From: Sphingobium sp. AS12
Lineage (GTDB): Bacteria > Pseudomonadota > Alphaproteobacteria > Sphingomonadales > Sphingomonadaceae
Assembly (NCBI RefSeq): GCF_019097845.1
Contig: NZ_JAHRGM010000016.1
Coordinates: 1-64,000 of the forward strand
Length of the DNA: 64,000 nt
Direction of reading: 5' to 3'
Below are positions 25,854 through 34,414 of the stretch, piece by piece (positions within the stretch are counted from its first letter, which is position 1; each line of letters begins with the position of its first letter). The notes below the pieces were generated by a model. The model made no database searches. It was given only the letters and a program-made list of their open reading frames with translations, and was not told the DNA's origin. The translations under genes and the position numbers were made by a program.

Positions 25854-26993
25854 ATCCCGCAACATATCCCGCGCGATGATCATGCGCATGACCTGGTTGG
25901 TGCCTTCCAGGATGGAATGGACGCGCAGGTCGCGCCAGAAGCGTTCGATGGGATAGTCCATCAGATAGCCATAGCCGCCATGAAGTTGCAGGGCGCGGTC
26001 CACGACGGACGATCCGGTGTCGGTGGCGAAGCGCTTGGCCATGGCGGCAAAGCGGGTCTTGTCCGGGGCGTTATCGCTTACCTTGACGGCGGCGGCGTAG
26101 AGCAGGGTGCGGGCGGCCTCCAGCTCGGTCTGCATGTCGGCCAGGGTGAATTGGGTGTTCTGGAAGTCGGCAATGGATTGGCCGAACTGCTTGCGATCCT
26201 TGGTATATTGGACCGCTTCGTCGATGCAGCGTTGTGCGCCGCCCAGCGAACAGGCGCCGATATTGAGGCGGCCACCGTCGAGGCCGGCCATGGCGATGGC
26301 GAAGCCCTGTCCTTCGCTGCCCACAAGGTTGGCGACGGGGACGCGGACGCCATCGAAATTGACCTGCGCCGTGGGCTGGCTGTGCCAGCCGAGCTTGCGT
26401 TCCTGCGCGCCGAAGCTGACGCCGGGCATATCCTTGTCGATGACGAGGCAGCTAATGCCCTTCGGCCCGTCCTGCCCGGTGCGGACCATGGCGACATAGA
26501 CTTCATTCTCGCCGCCACCGGAGATGAATTGCTTGGAGCCGGTGACGACATAATGGTCGCCGTCGCGCACCGCCTTGGTCTTGAGGCTGGCGGCGTCGGA
26601 GCCTGCGCCCGCCTCGGTCAGGCAATAGCTGGCGATGCGAGTCATGGGGATGAGGTCGGGGAGATAGGCGTCCTTGACCGCTTGCCCGCCGAACGTGTCG
26701 ATCATCCAGGCTGCCATATTGTGGATCGAGATGAAGGCGCTGGTCGAGGGGCAGCCATAGGCCATGGCTTCCATGATCAGCGCGGACTCGAGGCGACCAA
26801 GGCCGATGCCGCCGGAGCTTTCAGAGACATAGATGCCGCCAAAGCCCAGTTCCGCCGCCGCGCGGATCGTATCGCGGGGGAAGATATGCTTTTCGTCCCA
26901 CTCCGCCGCATGAGGCGTGATCGCGTCGGCGGTGAAGCGGCGGGCCAGATCCTGGATTTCGCGCTGGTCGTCGGTCAGGTCGAACTGGGTCAT
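25851..26993 (-). CDS. Acyl-CoA dehydrogenase, probably isobutyryl-CoA dehydrogenase
   Basis: The 380-residue flavoprotein has CLTEAGAGSDAASLKTKA, the FISGGGENEVYVAMVRTG region, QLHGGYGYL and the C-terminal RVHSILEGTNQVMRMIIARDML with catalytic Glu. Given its place between mmsA and the HIB-CoA hydrolase gene it most likely oxidises isobutyryl-CoA to methacrylyl-CoA; a broader short/branched-chain specificity is possible. ATG 26991-26993 follows GAGGAAG. The left repeat of the GIY-YIG element begins only 12 bp upstream of the start codon, so the native promoter or operon connection to mmsA has been altered. Confidence 0.92.
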   Translation of the reverse strand: MTQFDLTDDQREIQDLARRFTADAITPHAAEWDEKHIFPRDTIRAAAELGFGGIYVSESSGGIGLGRLESALIMEAMAYGCPSTSAFISIHNMAAWMIDTFGGQAVKDAYLPDLIPMTRIASYCLTEAGAGSDAASLKTKAVRDGDHYVVTGSKQFISGGGENEVYVAMVRTGQDGPKGISCLVIDKDMPGVSFGAQERKLGWHSQPTAQVNFDGVRVPVANLVGSEGQGFAIAMAGLDGGRLNIGACSLGGAQRCIDEAVQYTKDRKQFGQSIADFQNTQFTLADMQTELEAARTLLYAAAVKVSDNAPDKTRFAAMAKRFATDTGSSVVDRALQLHGGYGYLMDYPIERFWRDLRVHSILEGTNQVMRMIIARDMLRD

Positions 26994-27004
26994 ATCTTCC
27001 TCAT

Positions 27005-27044
27005 CCCCAACTGGCGTCATGCCGGACTTGATCCGGCATCCATT
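27005..27044 (+). repeat. Left inverted repeat of the GIY-YIG element
   Basis: It runs from CCCCAACTGGCGTCATGC to GGCATCCATT. Against the complement of the right repeat only two positions differ (A/C and G/C near the outer end). The core GTCATGCCGGACTTGATCC is itself a hairpin. Confidence 0.85.
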
Positions 27045-27063
27045 TGGCGCTTCCTATGCGATC

Positions 27064-27375
27064 ATGTCGAACCAGCCATGCGTCTATATTCTTGCCAGTG
27101 GTCGTCATGGCACATTGTATATCGGCGTAACGGGTCATTTGGTCGAGCGGGTCCACCAACATCGCACCGGCGTAGTCGAAGGTTTCACTAGCCGTCATAG
27201 GGTTCATCGCCTGGTCTGGTTCGAGCATCAGCCGGACTTTCCTACAGCCATTGCATTTGAGAAGAAGCTCAAGAAGTGGCGGCGCGACTGGAAAGTTGCG
27301 CTGATCGAGAAAGACAATCCCTTCTGGGAGGATCGGGCTATCACGCTCGGTTTTCCGCCGCTGGAACGAAGCTAG
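27064..27375 (+). CDS. GIY-YIG nuclease family protein
   Basis: The 103-residue protein is a single GIY-YIG domain of the small UPF0213/COG2827 type: VYILASG...TLYIGVTGHL supplies the paired YIL and YIG motifs, Arg lies in LVERVHQHR, Glu in IAFEKKLKKWRRDWK, and EKDNPFW is the usual end motif. The catalytic Tyr, Arg and Glu all appear intact. I start at ATG 27064, just inside the left repeat, because the domain begins five residues later; an upstream frame would translate the repeat. Small GIY-YIG proteins can nick structured DNA. Here the flanking palindromes are plausible substrates. Confidence 0.88.
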   Translation: MSNQPCVYILASGRHGTLYIGVTGHLVERVHQHRTGVVEGFTSRHRVHRLVWFEHQPDFPTAIAFEKKLKKWRRDWKVALIEKDNPFWEDRAITLGFPPLERS

Positions 27376-27379
27376 GGTG

Positions 27380-27419
27380 AATGGATGCCGGATCAAGTCC
27401 GGCATGACGGCAGGTGGGG
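27380..27419 (-). repeat. Right inverted repeat of the GIY-YIG element
   Basis: It runs from AATGGATGCCGGATCAAG to CAGGTGGGG, starting four bases after the GIY-YIG stop codon, and is the inverted partner of 27005-27044. Confidence 0.85.
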
Positions 27420-27449
27420 AGCGGATCGTGTGATCCGTTCCCCATTCCA

Positions 27450-28946
27450 TCACCCCATCGTCGGGATGACGAAGGCGCTGTCGGCGGAGGCGCCGCCGTC
27501 GGGCCAGCGTTGGGTGACGGTCTTGACCTTCGTCCAGAATTTCACGCCTTCCATGCCGTGCTGGTTCGTGTCGCCAAAGGCCGAGCGCTTCCAGCCGCCA
27601 AAGGTGTGATAGGCGACGGGGACCGGGATCGGCACGTTGATACCGACCATGCCGACATCGACGCGGGCGGCGAATTCGCGGGCGGCGTGGCCGTTGCGGG
27701 TGAAGAGGGCGACGCCATTGCCGTACTGGTGCTTGCTGGGCAGCGAGACCGCTTCCTCGAAAGTCTCGGCGCGAACCATTTGCAGCACGGGGCCGAAAAT
27801 CTCTTCCTTGTACGCGCTCATGTCGGTGGTGACATGATCGAACAAAGTGGGGCCGACGAAGAAGCCGTCTTCATGACCCTGAAGCTTGAAGCCGCGACCG
27901 TCGATGACCAGTTCCGCGCCTTCATCGACGCCGGTCTGGATCCAGTTTTCGATCTTCTGCTTGTGCGCGGCGGTGACGACCGGGCCATAATGGGCTTCGG
28001 CGTCGGTGGAGACGCCGACGCGCAGCGCCTCAATCGCCGGGATCAGCTTTTCGCGCAGCGCAATGGCGGTCTTTTCGCCGACGGGGACGACGACGGGGAG
28101 CGCCATGCAGCGTTCGCCAGCCGAGCCGAAGGCCGCGCCGGAGAGGTCGTTGACGACCTGGTCGAGATCGGCGTCGGGCATGACGATGCCATGGTTCTTC
28201 GCGCCGCCCATTGCCTGGACGCGCTTTCCGGCGGCGACACCGCGATTATAAACATAATGGGCGATGTCGGAGGAGCCGACGAAGCTGACGCCCTTGATAT
28301 CCGGGTGGTCGAGAATGGCGTCGACCATTTCCTTGTCACCCTGAACGACCTGCAAAATGCCTTCGGGAAGGCCGGCTTCCAGGAAGAGTTCGGCCAGACG
28401 GACGGGGACCGAGGGATCGCGTTCGGAGGGCTTCAGGATGAAGGCGTTGCCGGTGGCGATGGCGACGCCCGACATCCAGAGCGGGATCATGCCGGGGAAG
28501 TTGAAGGGCGTGATGCCCGCGCCGATGCCGATCGGCTGGCGGAAGCTATAGACGTCGATGCCTGGCCCCGCGCCTTGGGTGAATTCGCCCTTCAAGACAT
28601 GGGGGATGCCGCAGCAAAATTCGATGACTTCCAGACCGCGCTGAATGTCGCCCTTGGAGTCTGCGATCACCTTGCCATGTTCGGAGCTGAGCAGATGCGC
28701 CAACTCGTTCATATTGGCTTCGACCAGCGATTTGAAATTGAACATGACGCGGGCGCGGCGCTGCGGGTTGGTGGCGGCCCAGCCGGGCTGCGCCTTCTTG
28801 GCGGCCGTGACGGCGAGGTCGAGCAGGGCAGCGTCGCCCAGCGCGACGCGGGCCTGCACCCCGCCATTATTGGGATCGAACACGTCGCTGTAGCGCGTGG
28901 GCGCTGCGTCGTGGACGAAGGCGAGCTTGTGCGAAATCTCACGCAT
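27450..28946 (-). CDS. mmsA: Methylmalonate-semialdehyde dehydrogenase (acylating)
   Basis: MmsA converts methylmalonate semialdehyde to propionyl-CoA at the end of valine degradation. The 498 residues show GAGITPFNFPGMIPLWM, the NAD site SFVGSSDIAHYVY, QAMGGAKNHGIVMPDAD, catalytic Cys in GSAGERCMALPV, and KEEIFGPVLQMVR. ATG 28944-28946 follows an AGGATGCCTCCCC-type region. It is the first gene of the valine cluster and is divergent from a LysR regulator. The GIY-YIG element separates it from the next gene of the set. Confidence 0.96.
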   Translation of the reverse strand: MREISHKLAFVHDAAPTRYSDVFDPNNGGVQARVALGDAALLDLAVTAAKKAQPGWAATNPQRRARVMFNFKSLVEANMNELAHLLSSEHGKVIADSKGDIQRGLEVIEFCCGIPHVLKGEFTQGAGPGIDVYSFRQPIGIGAGITPFNFPGMIPLWMSGVAIATGNAFILKPSERDPSVPVRLAELFLEAGLPEGILQVVQGDKEMVDAILDHPDIKGVSFVGSSDIAHYVYNRGVAAGKRVQAMGGAKNHGIVMPDADLDQVVNDLSGAAFGSAGERCMALPVVVPVGEKTAIALREKLIPAIEALRVGVSTDAEAHYGPVVTAAHKQKIENWIQTGVDEGAELVIDGRGFKLQGHEDGFFVGPTLFDHVTTDMSAYKEEIFGPVLQMVRAETFEEAVSLPSKHQYGNGVALFTRNGHAAREFAARVDVGMVGINVPIPVPVAYHTFGGWKRSAFGDTNQHGMEGVKFWTKVKTVTQRWPDGGASADSAFVIPTMG

Positions 28947-28985
28947 GGGGAGGCATCCTCTCGGTTGATTGCCGCCTTCTAGGCT

Positions 28986-29042
28986 GCTTGCGTTATTGCA
29001 AGCAATGGCGAAGTCTTGCATAGGCAGGCTGCAAATTTGCAG
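28986..29042. promoter_or_regulatory. Divergent mmsA-LysR operator region
   Basis: Two palindromes lie between the start codons: GCTTGC-N6-GCAAGC at 28986-29003 and the perfect 14-mer CTGCAAATTTGCAG at 29029-29042. A further TTGCA occurs between them at 29016. Repeated TTGCA/TGCAA half-sites next to a LysR gene suggest binding sites of that regulator. Confidence 0.6.
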
Positions 29043-29054
29043 GCGGTGGCGGCG

Positions 29055-29957
29055 ATGTTCGACTGGGACGATCTGAGGGTATTTCTGGCGGTGGCGCGGG
29101 CGCGCAAGGTGGCCCCGGCGGCGCGGGCGCTGGGGATCGATGCGACCACCATTGCCCGGCGGCTGGCGCGGCTGGAAAAGGCGCTGGACGCCGAATTGTT
29201 CGAGCTGGGTGCGGGGGAGCGGACGCTGACGGCGCGGGGGCAGGAATTGCTGGGCCATGCCGAGGCTGCGGAAAGCGCTGCGCTGGCGGCGATCGAGGAT
29301 GCGCAGGGGCACGAACATCGGCTGGCCGGGCAGGTGCGGCTGTCAGTGGCGGAGGGGTTTGGCACCTGGGTGCTGGCGCCGGGCATGGGCGATTTCAACC
29401 GGCGGCATCCGGGCATAAGGCTGGACCTGATCACGGCGTCGGGCTTCCTCAACCCGTCCAAGCGAGAAGCCGACATGGCGGTGATGCTGGCGCGGCCGCA
29501 GCGCGGGCGGTTGATGGTGCGGCGGCTGGGGGATTATCGGCTGCATCTTTATGCGTCGCCGGAGTATCTGGCGCGGGCGGGGCGCCCGGAGCGGGCGGCG
29601 CAGCTCAAGGATCATACGTTGATCGGCTATGTTCCCGAATTCATCTTCTCGCCCGAACTGGATTATCTGGACGAGGTGGAGGCGGGGCTGGAGGCGACGT
29701 TGCGGTCGACCAGCATCATCATGCAGCAGCGGATGATCGCGGAAGGGGCAGGAATAGGCGTGTTGCCGGACTTTATCGGGCGGCGTGATCCAGGGCTGGT
29801 GCCGTTGATGCCCGATCAGGTGGAGATCATCCGCAGCTTCTGGCTGGTCATGCATGGCGACTTGCGCAAGCTGGCGCGGATCGCGGCGGTGGCGCAATGG
29901 CTGCAAGAGAGAATAGAAACGCTAAAGCCAATCGACGGCACGCCTCCGGCTCGTTAA
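29055..29957 (+). CDS. LysR-family transcriptional regulator
   Basis: The 300-residue protein has an N-terminal winged helix-turn-helix (DDLRVFLAVARARKVAPAAR...TTIARRLARLEKAL) and a co-inducer-binding domain ending in GAGIGVLPDFIGRR. It is divergent from mmsA with 108 bp between the starts, so it most likely controls the valine genes, perhaps responding to a pathway intermediate. I start at ATG 29055 because the domain begins there; a TTG at 29016 would run through the operator. The inducer cannot be deduced. Confidence 0.92.
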   Translation: MFDWDDLRVFLAVARARKVAPAARALGIDATTIARRLARLEKALDAELFELGAGERTLTARGQELLGHAEAAESAALAAIEDAQGHEHRLAGQVRLSVAEGFGTWVLAPGMGDFNRRHPGIRLDLITASGFLNPSKREADMAVMLARPQRGRLMVRRLGDYRLHLYASPEYLARAGRPERAAQLKDHTLIGYVPEFIFSPELDYLDEVEAGLEATLRSTSIIMQQRMIAEGAGIGVLPDFIGRRDPGLVPLMPDQVEIIRSFWLVMHGDLRKLARIAAVAQWLQERIETLKPIDGTPPAR

Positions 29958-29995
29958 GGGAGTCGGGATGGATAGAGAGCGGTCGCATTTCGCCT

Positions 29996-30625
29996 ATGCA
30001 GCATAAGCCCAAGCGGAGCCGGGCAATCGCTTTGCCACGCGGGGAATTTCGCGCCCGTGCCACCGAATATCTCGATTTTCTGGCGGCCTGGGTGCAAAAG
30101 CCGCGCCAGACCGCATCGGTCGTGCCGAGCAGCCGCTATCTTGCGCGGCTGATGGTGGCGCAGATCGACCCGACCGATGGCCGCGTGCTGGAACTGGGCG
30201 GGGGCACCGGCGTGTTTACCCGCGCGATATTGGGCACTGGCCTGCCGCCCGAAAAGCTAGAGGTGGTGGAGATCAACCCCGCTTTCGCGCGCGGGCTGCG
30301 GCGGCATTTCCCGCATGTGTCGGTACTGGAAACCCCGGCGCAGATCGTGTCGACGGCGGCGGCGGGCGAACCGGGCAGCTATCAGACGGTGGTCAGCGGG
30401 CTGCCGCTGCTGGCGATGGACCGGCATGTCCATCTGGACATATTATCTGAATCCTTCCGCATGTTGGCGCCGGGCGGGAGTTTCGTGCAATTCACTTATT
30501 CGATGCGCCCGCCAGTTAGCCGCGAGGTGATCGACGCACTGGACCTGGATGTCGTTCGGGTTGGACAGACGGTGCGCAATTTCCCGCCTGCTACGGTGTT
30601 CCGCTTCACGCGGCGGGGCGAATAG
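29996..30625 (+). CDS. SAM-dependent methyltransferase, phospholipid N-methyltransferase-like
   Basis: The 209-residue protein has a class I methyltransferase fold with motif [13 protein letters not shown] and acidic motif [12 protein letters not shown]. The middle [17 protein letters not shown] and [16 protein letters not shown] resemble PmtA-type enzymes that methylate phosphatidylethanolamine. The N-terminus [26 protein letters not shown] is typical of that group. ATG 29996 is the first suitable start after the LysR gene. An rRNA dimethylase-like or generic methyltransferase role remains possible. Confidence 0.8.
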   Translation: MQHKPKRSRAIALPRGEFRARATEYLDFLAAWVQKPRQTASVVPSSRYLARLMVAQIDPTDGRVLELGGGTGVFTRAILGTGLPPEKLEVVEINPAFARGLRRHFPHVSVLETPAQIVSTAAAGEPGSYQTVVSGLPLLAMDRHVHLDILSESFRMLAPGGSFVQFTYSMRPPVSREVIDALDLDVVRVGQTVRNFPPATVFRFTRRGE

Positions 30626-30698
30626 GGCGCGGGCAATAGGTTGCGTTTGGCAATCTGCCTCCTATCTTTGCCGCAACGCAAAAGGGGCAGAGCCATCC

Positions 30699-31631
30699 AT
30701 GGCATCCATTATCGAAATCGAAGGCCTGACCAAACGCTATGCGTCGGGGTTCGAGGCGCTCAAGGGCGTCGACCTGACCATCGAGGAAGGCGAGATTTTT
30801 GCACTGCTGGGGCCGAACGGCGCAGGCAAGACGACGATGATCTCCATCATCTGCGGCATTGCGCGGGCGACCGGCGGCAGCGTGAAGGTGGCCGGGCATG
30901 ACATCGTGCGCGATTATCGCGGTGCGCGCGACGCCATCGGGCTGGTGCCGCAGGAATTGTCGACCGACCAGTTTGAGCGGGTGATCGATACGGTGACGTT
31001 CAGCCGGGGACTGTTCGGCAAGCCGCGCAATCCCGAGCATATCGAGAAAGTGCTGCGCGACCTGTCGCTATGGGACAAGCGTAACGCCAAGATATTGGAA
31101 CTGTCGGGCGGGATGAAGCGCCGAGTGATGATCGCCAAGGCGCTGAGCCATGAACCGCGCGTGCTGTTTCTGGACGAGCCGACGGCGGGCGTCGACGTGG
31201 AGTTGCGCCGCGACATGTGGAAGCTGATCGGCGAGTTGCGGCAAACCGGCGTCACCATCATCCTGACCACCCATTATATCGAGGAGGCCGAGGAAATGGC
31301 CGACCGGGTGGGGGTGATCAACCGGGGCGAGCTGATGCTGGTCGAGGACAAGACTGCGTTGATGAAAAAGCTGGGCAAGAAAACGCTAACCGTGGTGCTG
31401 GCCGAGCGTCTCGCTGCGGTGCCGGCGGAACTGGCGGAATGGGACGTGACGCTGAAGGGCGATGGCCAGGAGATTGAATATATATTCGATACCCAGGCGG
31501 AGCGGACGGGCGTGTCGTCGCTGCTGCGGCGGCTGGGTGACCTTGGCATCGGCTACAAGGATCTGAACACGGCGCAGAGCAGCCTGGAGGATATTTTCGT
31601 GAGCCTGGTCCATCAGGAGAAGGCGGCATGA
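30699..31631 (+). CDS. ABC exporter ATP-binding protein, YadG-like
   Basis: The 310-residue ATPase has Walker [11 protein letters not shown], the Q-loop [11 protein letters not shown], signature LSGGMKRRV, Walker [13 protein letters not shown] and the H-loop TTHYIEEAE, followed by an 80-residue C-terminal region. Length and order match E. coli YadG. ATG 30699 ([14 protein letters not shown]) lies after GGGGCAGAG. Its stop overlaps the permease start (ATGA). The substrate is unknown. Confidence 0.93.
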   Translation: MASIIEIEGLTKRYASGFEALKGVDLTIEEGEIFALLGPNGAGKTTMISIICGIARATGGSVKVAGHDIVRDYRGARDAIGLVPQELSTDQFERVIDTVTFSRGLFGKPRNPEHIEKVLRDLSLWDKRNAKILELSGGMKRRVMIAKALSHEPRVLFLDEPTAGVDVELRRDMWKLIGELRQTGVTIILTTHYIEEAEEMADRVGVINRGELMLVEDKTALMKKLGKKTLTVVLAERLAAVPAELAEWDVTLKGDGQEIEYIFDTQAERTGVSSLLRRLGDLGIGYKDLNTAQSSLEDIFVSLVHQEKAA

Positions 31632-32398
31632 GTGTGGTCAACCTGCGCGCGATCGCGTCCATCTACAGGTTCGAGCTGCATCGTTTCCGCCGCACCTTGC
31701 TGACCGGGCTGATGGTGCCGGTGATCACGACGACGCTGTATTTCGTGGTTTTCGGCGGGGCGATCGGGTCGCGGATGACGGAGGTGGACGGCATTCCTTA
31801 CGCCGCCTTCATCGTGCCGGGCCTGATCATGATGGCGATGTTCACCGAAAGCATTTTCAACGCCAGTTTCGGCATTTACATGCCCAAATTCACCGGCACC
31901 ATCTATGAATTGCTGTCCGCGCCCGTCTCCGCGACCGAGACGATCATCGCTTATGTCGGCGCGGCGGCGACCAAGTCGCTGATCATCGGCACGATCATAT
32001 TCCTGACCGCGCACCTGTTCGTCGATGTGCCGGTGGCGCATCCATTCGCGATGGCGGGATTCATGATCCTGATCGCCATCAGTTTCTGCCTTTTCGGTTT
32101 CATCTTGGGCATTTGGGCGCAAAGTTTCGAGCAGTTGCAGGTGATCCCGATGCTGCTGATCATGCCGATGACGTTTCTGGGCGGCGCCTTCTATTCGGTG
32201 CAGATGCTGGGGGAACCGTGGCGCACGATCACCCTGTTCAACCCGATCGTCTATCTGATTTCCGGCTTCCGCTGGACCTTCTTCGGCAAGGGAGATGTGG
32301 CCATCGAGTTCAGCCTGATCTTCGTTGCGGGGATGCTGACCGTGTGCCTGGGGATTATCGGCTGGATGTTCAGGACGGGCTATCGGCTGAAGAAGTGA
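31628..32398 (+). CDS. ABC-2 type permease, YadH-like
   Basis: The 256-residue protein has six predicted membrane segments and the ABC-2 motif near [32 protein letters not shown]. Length matches E. coli YadH. With the preceding ATPase it should form an inner-membrane exporter. Translation is coupled by a four-base overlap. A perfect 28-bp-arm hairpin repeat follows 20 bp after the stop and may act as terminator. Confidence 0.92.
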   Translation: MSVVNLRAIASIYRFELHRFRRTLLTGLMVPVITTTLYFVVFGGAIGSRMTEVDGIPYAAFIVPGLIMMAMFTESIFNASFGIYMPKFTGTIYELLSAPVSATETIIAYVGAAATKSLIIGTIIFLTAHLFVDVPVAHPFAMAGFMILIAISFCLFGFILGIWAQSFEQLQVIPMLLIMPMTFLGGAFYSVQMLGEPWRTITLFNPIVYLISGFRWTFFGKGDVAIEFSLIFVAGMLTVCLGIIGWMFRTGYRLKK

Positions 32399-32417
32399 GG
32401 CGTTGCAACGACCCCGT

Positions 32418-32484
32418 CCGTTCGTTTCGAGCGAAGTCGAGAAACGTTGCGCGCAGGTTTCTCGACTTCGCTCGAAACGAACGG
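32418..32484. repeat. Long-hairpin repeat, family B, copy 2
   Basis: Two perfectly complementary 28-base arms (starting CCGTTCGTTTCGAGCGAAGT) enclose an 11-base loop. It lies between convergent genes. It differs from the copy at 60681-60747 by a compensating base-pair change. Confidence 0.92.
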
Positions 32485-32508
32485 AGGTTTTGAGTAGGCT
32501 TCCGCCTA

Positions 32509-32841
32509 TCAGGCGGCGGCGCTCTCCGGTGCGACGGCGAACAGGGTGACGTTCCGATATTTGTCGTCATTCTGGTCGTAGAGGCCGTGCATCGCCTCGA
32601 ACGGCTGGTCCAATACATTGAGGTCGGACAGGCCCACCAGCTTGAAGGTGCCGAGCTTCAGTTCGCGCGGCGGCTTGCCGTCGCGGTCCACGGTCACGGC
32701 GTCGATGAACAACTCATCATGGCGCGTGTAGAGGATGTGCGGGGCCAGGGTGACGACCATCTTGTTATAGGTCACCATCAGGCACTTCTGGAGCGCGATC
32801 GCTTCAAAAATCTCGGTCGGGGCTTGCATAATGATCAACAT
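32509..32841 (-). CDS. Small WYL-like domain protein
   Basis: The 110-residue protein contains strands resembling a WYL ligand-binding domain: MVTYNKMVVTLAPHILYTRH, ELFIDAVTVDRDGKP and LGTFKLVGLSDLNVLDQPFEA. No helix-turn-helix is present, unlike full WYL regulators, so it may be a stand-alone sensor or structural domain. Two ATG codons (32841 and 32829) are possible; neither has a strong ribosome-binding site. It lies downstream of the MATE gene on the same strand by 67 bp. Function unknown. Confidence 0.65.
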   Translation of the reverse strand: MLIIMQAPTEIFEAIALQKCLMVTYNKMVVTLAPHILYTRHDELFIDAVTVDRDGKPPRELKLGTFKLVGLSDLNVLDQPFEAMHGLYDQNDDKYRNVTLFAVAPESAAA

Positions 32842-32908
32842 CTGACCGATTTGGGCGATTCGATCAATTGCTTTGTGCGCTGCACCATTTCCGGGCGGCG
32901 CAATCCTT

Positions 32909-34285
32909 TCACCCGCGGACCAGCCCCAGTCGTTCGCGCAAGGACCAGCGGGTGACCAGCAGCACGGCCACCGATCCCAGACCTGCGGCCAGGCCCAGCC
33001 AGATGCCCAGCCCTGCCATCCGCAGCGGAAAGGCGAGGATGGTGCCGACGCCAATGCCCACGACCCAATAGCCGATCATCGCGAAGATCATCGGCACCCT
33101 GGTGTCCTGCACCCCGCGCAAGACGCCTGCGCCGACAGCCTGCGCGGCATCGACCAGCTGGAATAAGGCCGCGACGGCGAGGAAGCTGACAGCGAGCTGG
33201 ACAGTGCGCGCGTTGGCCGGATTGTTGAGATCGAGGAATGCGGAAACTAGCGTGCGCGGTACGAGAATGAGTGCAAGGGCGGCGCAGCAGGCAAAGCCTG
33301 TGCCGATGATGAGGGCCAGCCAGCCTGCGCGCCCGACGCCAGCCCGATCGTGGCGGCCATAGGCCAGGCCCACGCGGATGGTGGCGGCCTGGCCGATGCC
33401 CATGGGGACCATGAACACCAAGGCGGCGATCTGGATCGCCACAGCATGGGCGGCGAGCGAATCGCGGTCGATGAGGCCCATCAACAGGGCCGAGGCATTG
33501 AACACGGTGGTTTCAAAGCCCAGCGTGATGGCGATGGGCAGGCCCAGCGCCCAGACCTGCCGGTGGCGTTCGCGATCGCGCGTCCAGAAACGGCCTACCA
33601 GCGCGTAACGGCGGAAACGGCGGTCGATCAGGATGACGGTGAGCAGCCCGAAGAAGAGGAAGCAGGAGGAGACGGTGCTGGCCAGCCCCGCGCCGAACAG
33701 GCCGAGCGGGGGGAAGCCCAGATGGCCGAAGATGAGCGCCCAGCCCGCCAGGACATTGAACGGGATAGCCGCGAGCATGATGAGCAAGCCCCATACCGGG
33801 CGTTCCAGCGCGGCGATGAAGGTGCGCAGCGTCGTGAAGCCGAGGAAGGGGAGCAAAGCCCATTGCAGGCCGCGCATCAACCGGCCCGCGCCATGGGCGA
33901 GATCCACGTCCTGGCCCATCGCCAGCAGGATGGCCTCGCTCTGCCACAGGATCGCCCAGGCGGGGATGACGAACAGCGTGGCGGCGCGCAGCGTCTGGTG
34001 AACGGTGCGGCGGACGTCTCGCACAGAATGGCGGCGGCGGCCCCGCTCGCCGGCGATCAGGGGTGAGGCGGCGGTGACCAGCCCCATGCCGAACAGGAGC
34101 AGCGCATGGAACAGGTTGATGCCCAGCGCACCCGCCGCGACCGATTCCGCCCCCAGTCGGCCAAGCAGCAGCAGGTCGGTCGCGGCGATCGCCGACCAGG
34201 CGATATTGCCCGCGATCATCGGCAGCGCCAGGGCGACGAGGGCGGTGGCTTCGATGCGCCAGGGGGAGGGGCCGGGGTGGGTCAC
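32909..34285 (-). CDS. MATE-family efflux transporter
   Basis: The 458-residue protein has twelve predicted membrane segments in two related halves, with typical MATE phrases ALPMIAGNIAWSAIAATDLLLLGRLG, NLFHALLLFGMGLVTAASPLIA and, in the second half, VAIQIAALVFMVPMGIGQAATIRVGLAYG. Such proteins export cationic drugs or metabolites using a sodium or proton gradient. Closest in style to the NorM/YeeO branch. A family A palindrome lies upstream. Confidence 0.93.
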   Translation of the reverse strand: MTHPGPSPWRIEATALVALALPMIAGNIAWSAIAATDLLLLGRLGAESVAAGALGINLFHALLLFGMGLVTAASPLIAGERGRRRHSVRDVRRTVHQTLRAATLFVIPAWAILWQSEAILLAMGQDVDLAHGAGRLMRGLQWALLPFLGFTTLRTFIAALERPVWGLLIMLAAIPFNVLAGWALIFGHLGFPPLGLFGAGLASTVSSCFLFFGLLTVILIDRRFRRYALVGRFWTRDRERHRQVWALGLPIAITLGFETTVFNASALLMGLIDRDSLAAHAVAIQIAALVFMVPMGIGQAATIRVGLAYGRHDRAGVGRAGWLALIIGTGFACCAALALILVPRTLVSAFLDLNNPANARTVQLAVSFLAVAALFQLVDAAQAVGAGVLRGVQDTRVPMIFAMIGYWVVGIGVGTILAFPLRMAGLGIWLGLAAGLGSVAVLLVTRWSLRERLGLVRG

Positions 34286-34307
34286 GTTGCTAGTCTCGAA
34301 ACTCTAG

Positions 34308-34384
34308 CCGTTCACCCTGAGCCTGTCGAAGGGGCGTCCTTCCTCAGAAGAAGGACAAGGCTTCGACAGGCTCAGCCCGAACGG
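34308..34384. repeat. Palindromic repeat, family A
   Basis: CCGTTCACCCTGAGCCTGTC and its partner ending CAGGCTCAGCCCGAACGG form a long stem around a short variable centre, the same family as the insert in uvrA. Confidence 0.9.
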
Positions 34385-34414
34385 ATTTTTAGAAAGCTTG
34401 CCGGGGCATATGGC

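Larger units (their letters stand above)
27005..27419. mobile_element. GIY-YIG gene bracketed by 40-bp inverted palindromic repeats
   Basis: The left repeat (27005-27044) and the right repeat (27380-27419) are inverted and match at 38 of 40 positions. Each contains its own stem-loop ATGCCGGA-CTTGA-TCCGGCAT. The only gene inside is the GIY-YIG nuclease, on the strand opposite to the surrounding operon. The unit sits between mmsA and the acyl-CoA dehydrogenase gene, a gap that would otherwise be very short. It has the layout of a small autonomous mobile element. A gene-less relative is at 35499-35588. Confidence 0.65.

Noticed and set aside
27001..27453. Minus-strand frame running through the GIY-YIG gene and both repeats
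   Set aside because: It translates the palindromes (PAVMPDLIRHPF type phrases are a frequent artefact) and is antisense to a clear GIY-YIG domain.
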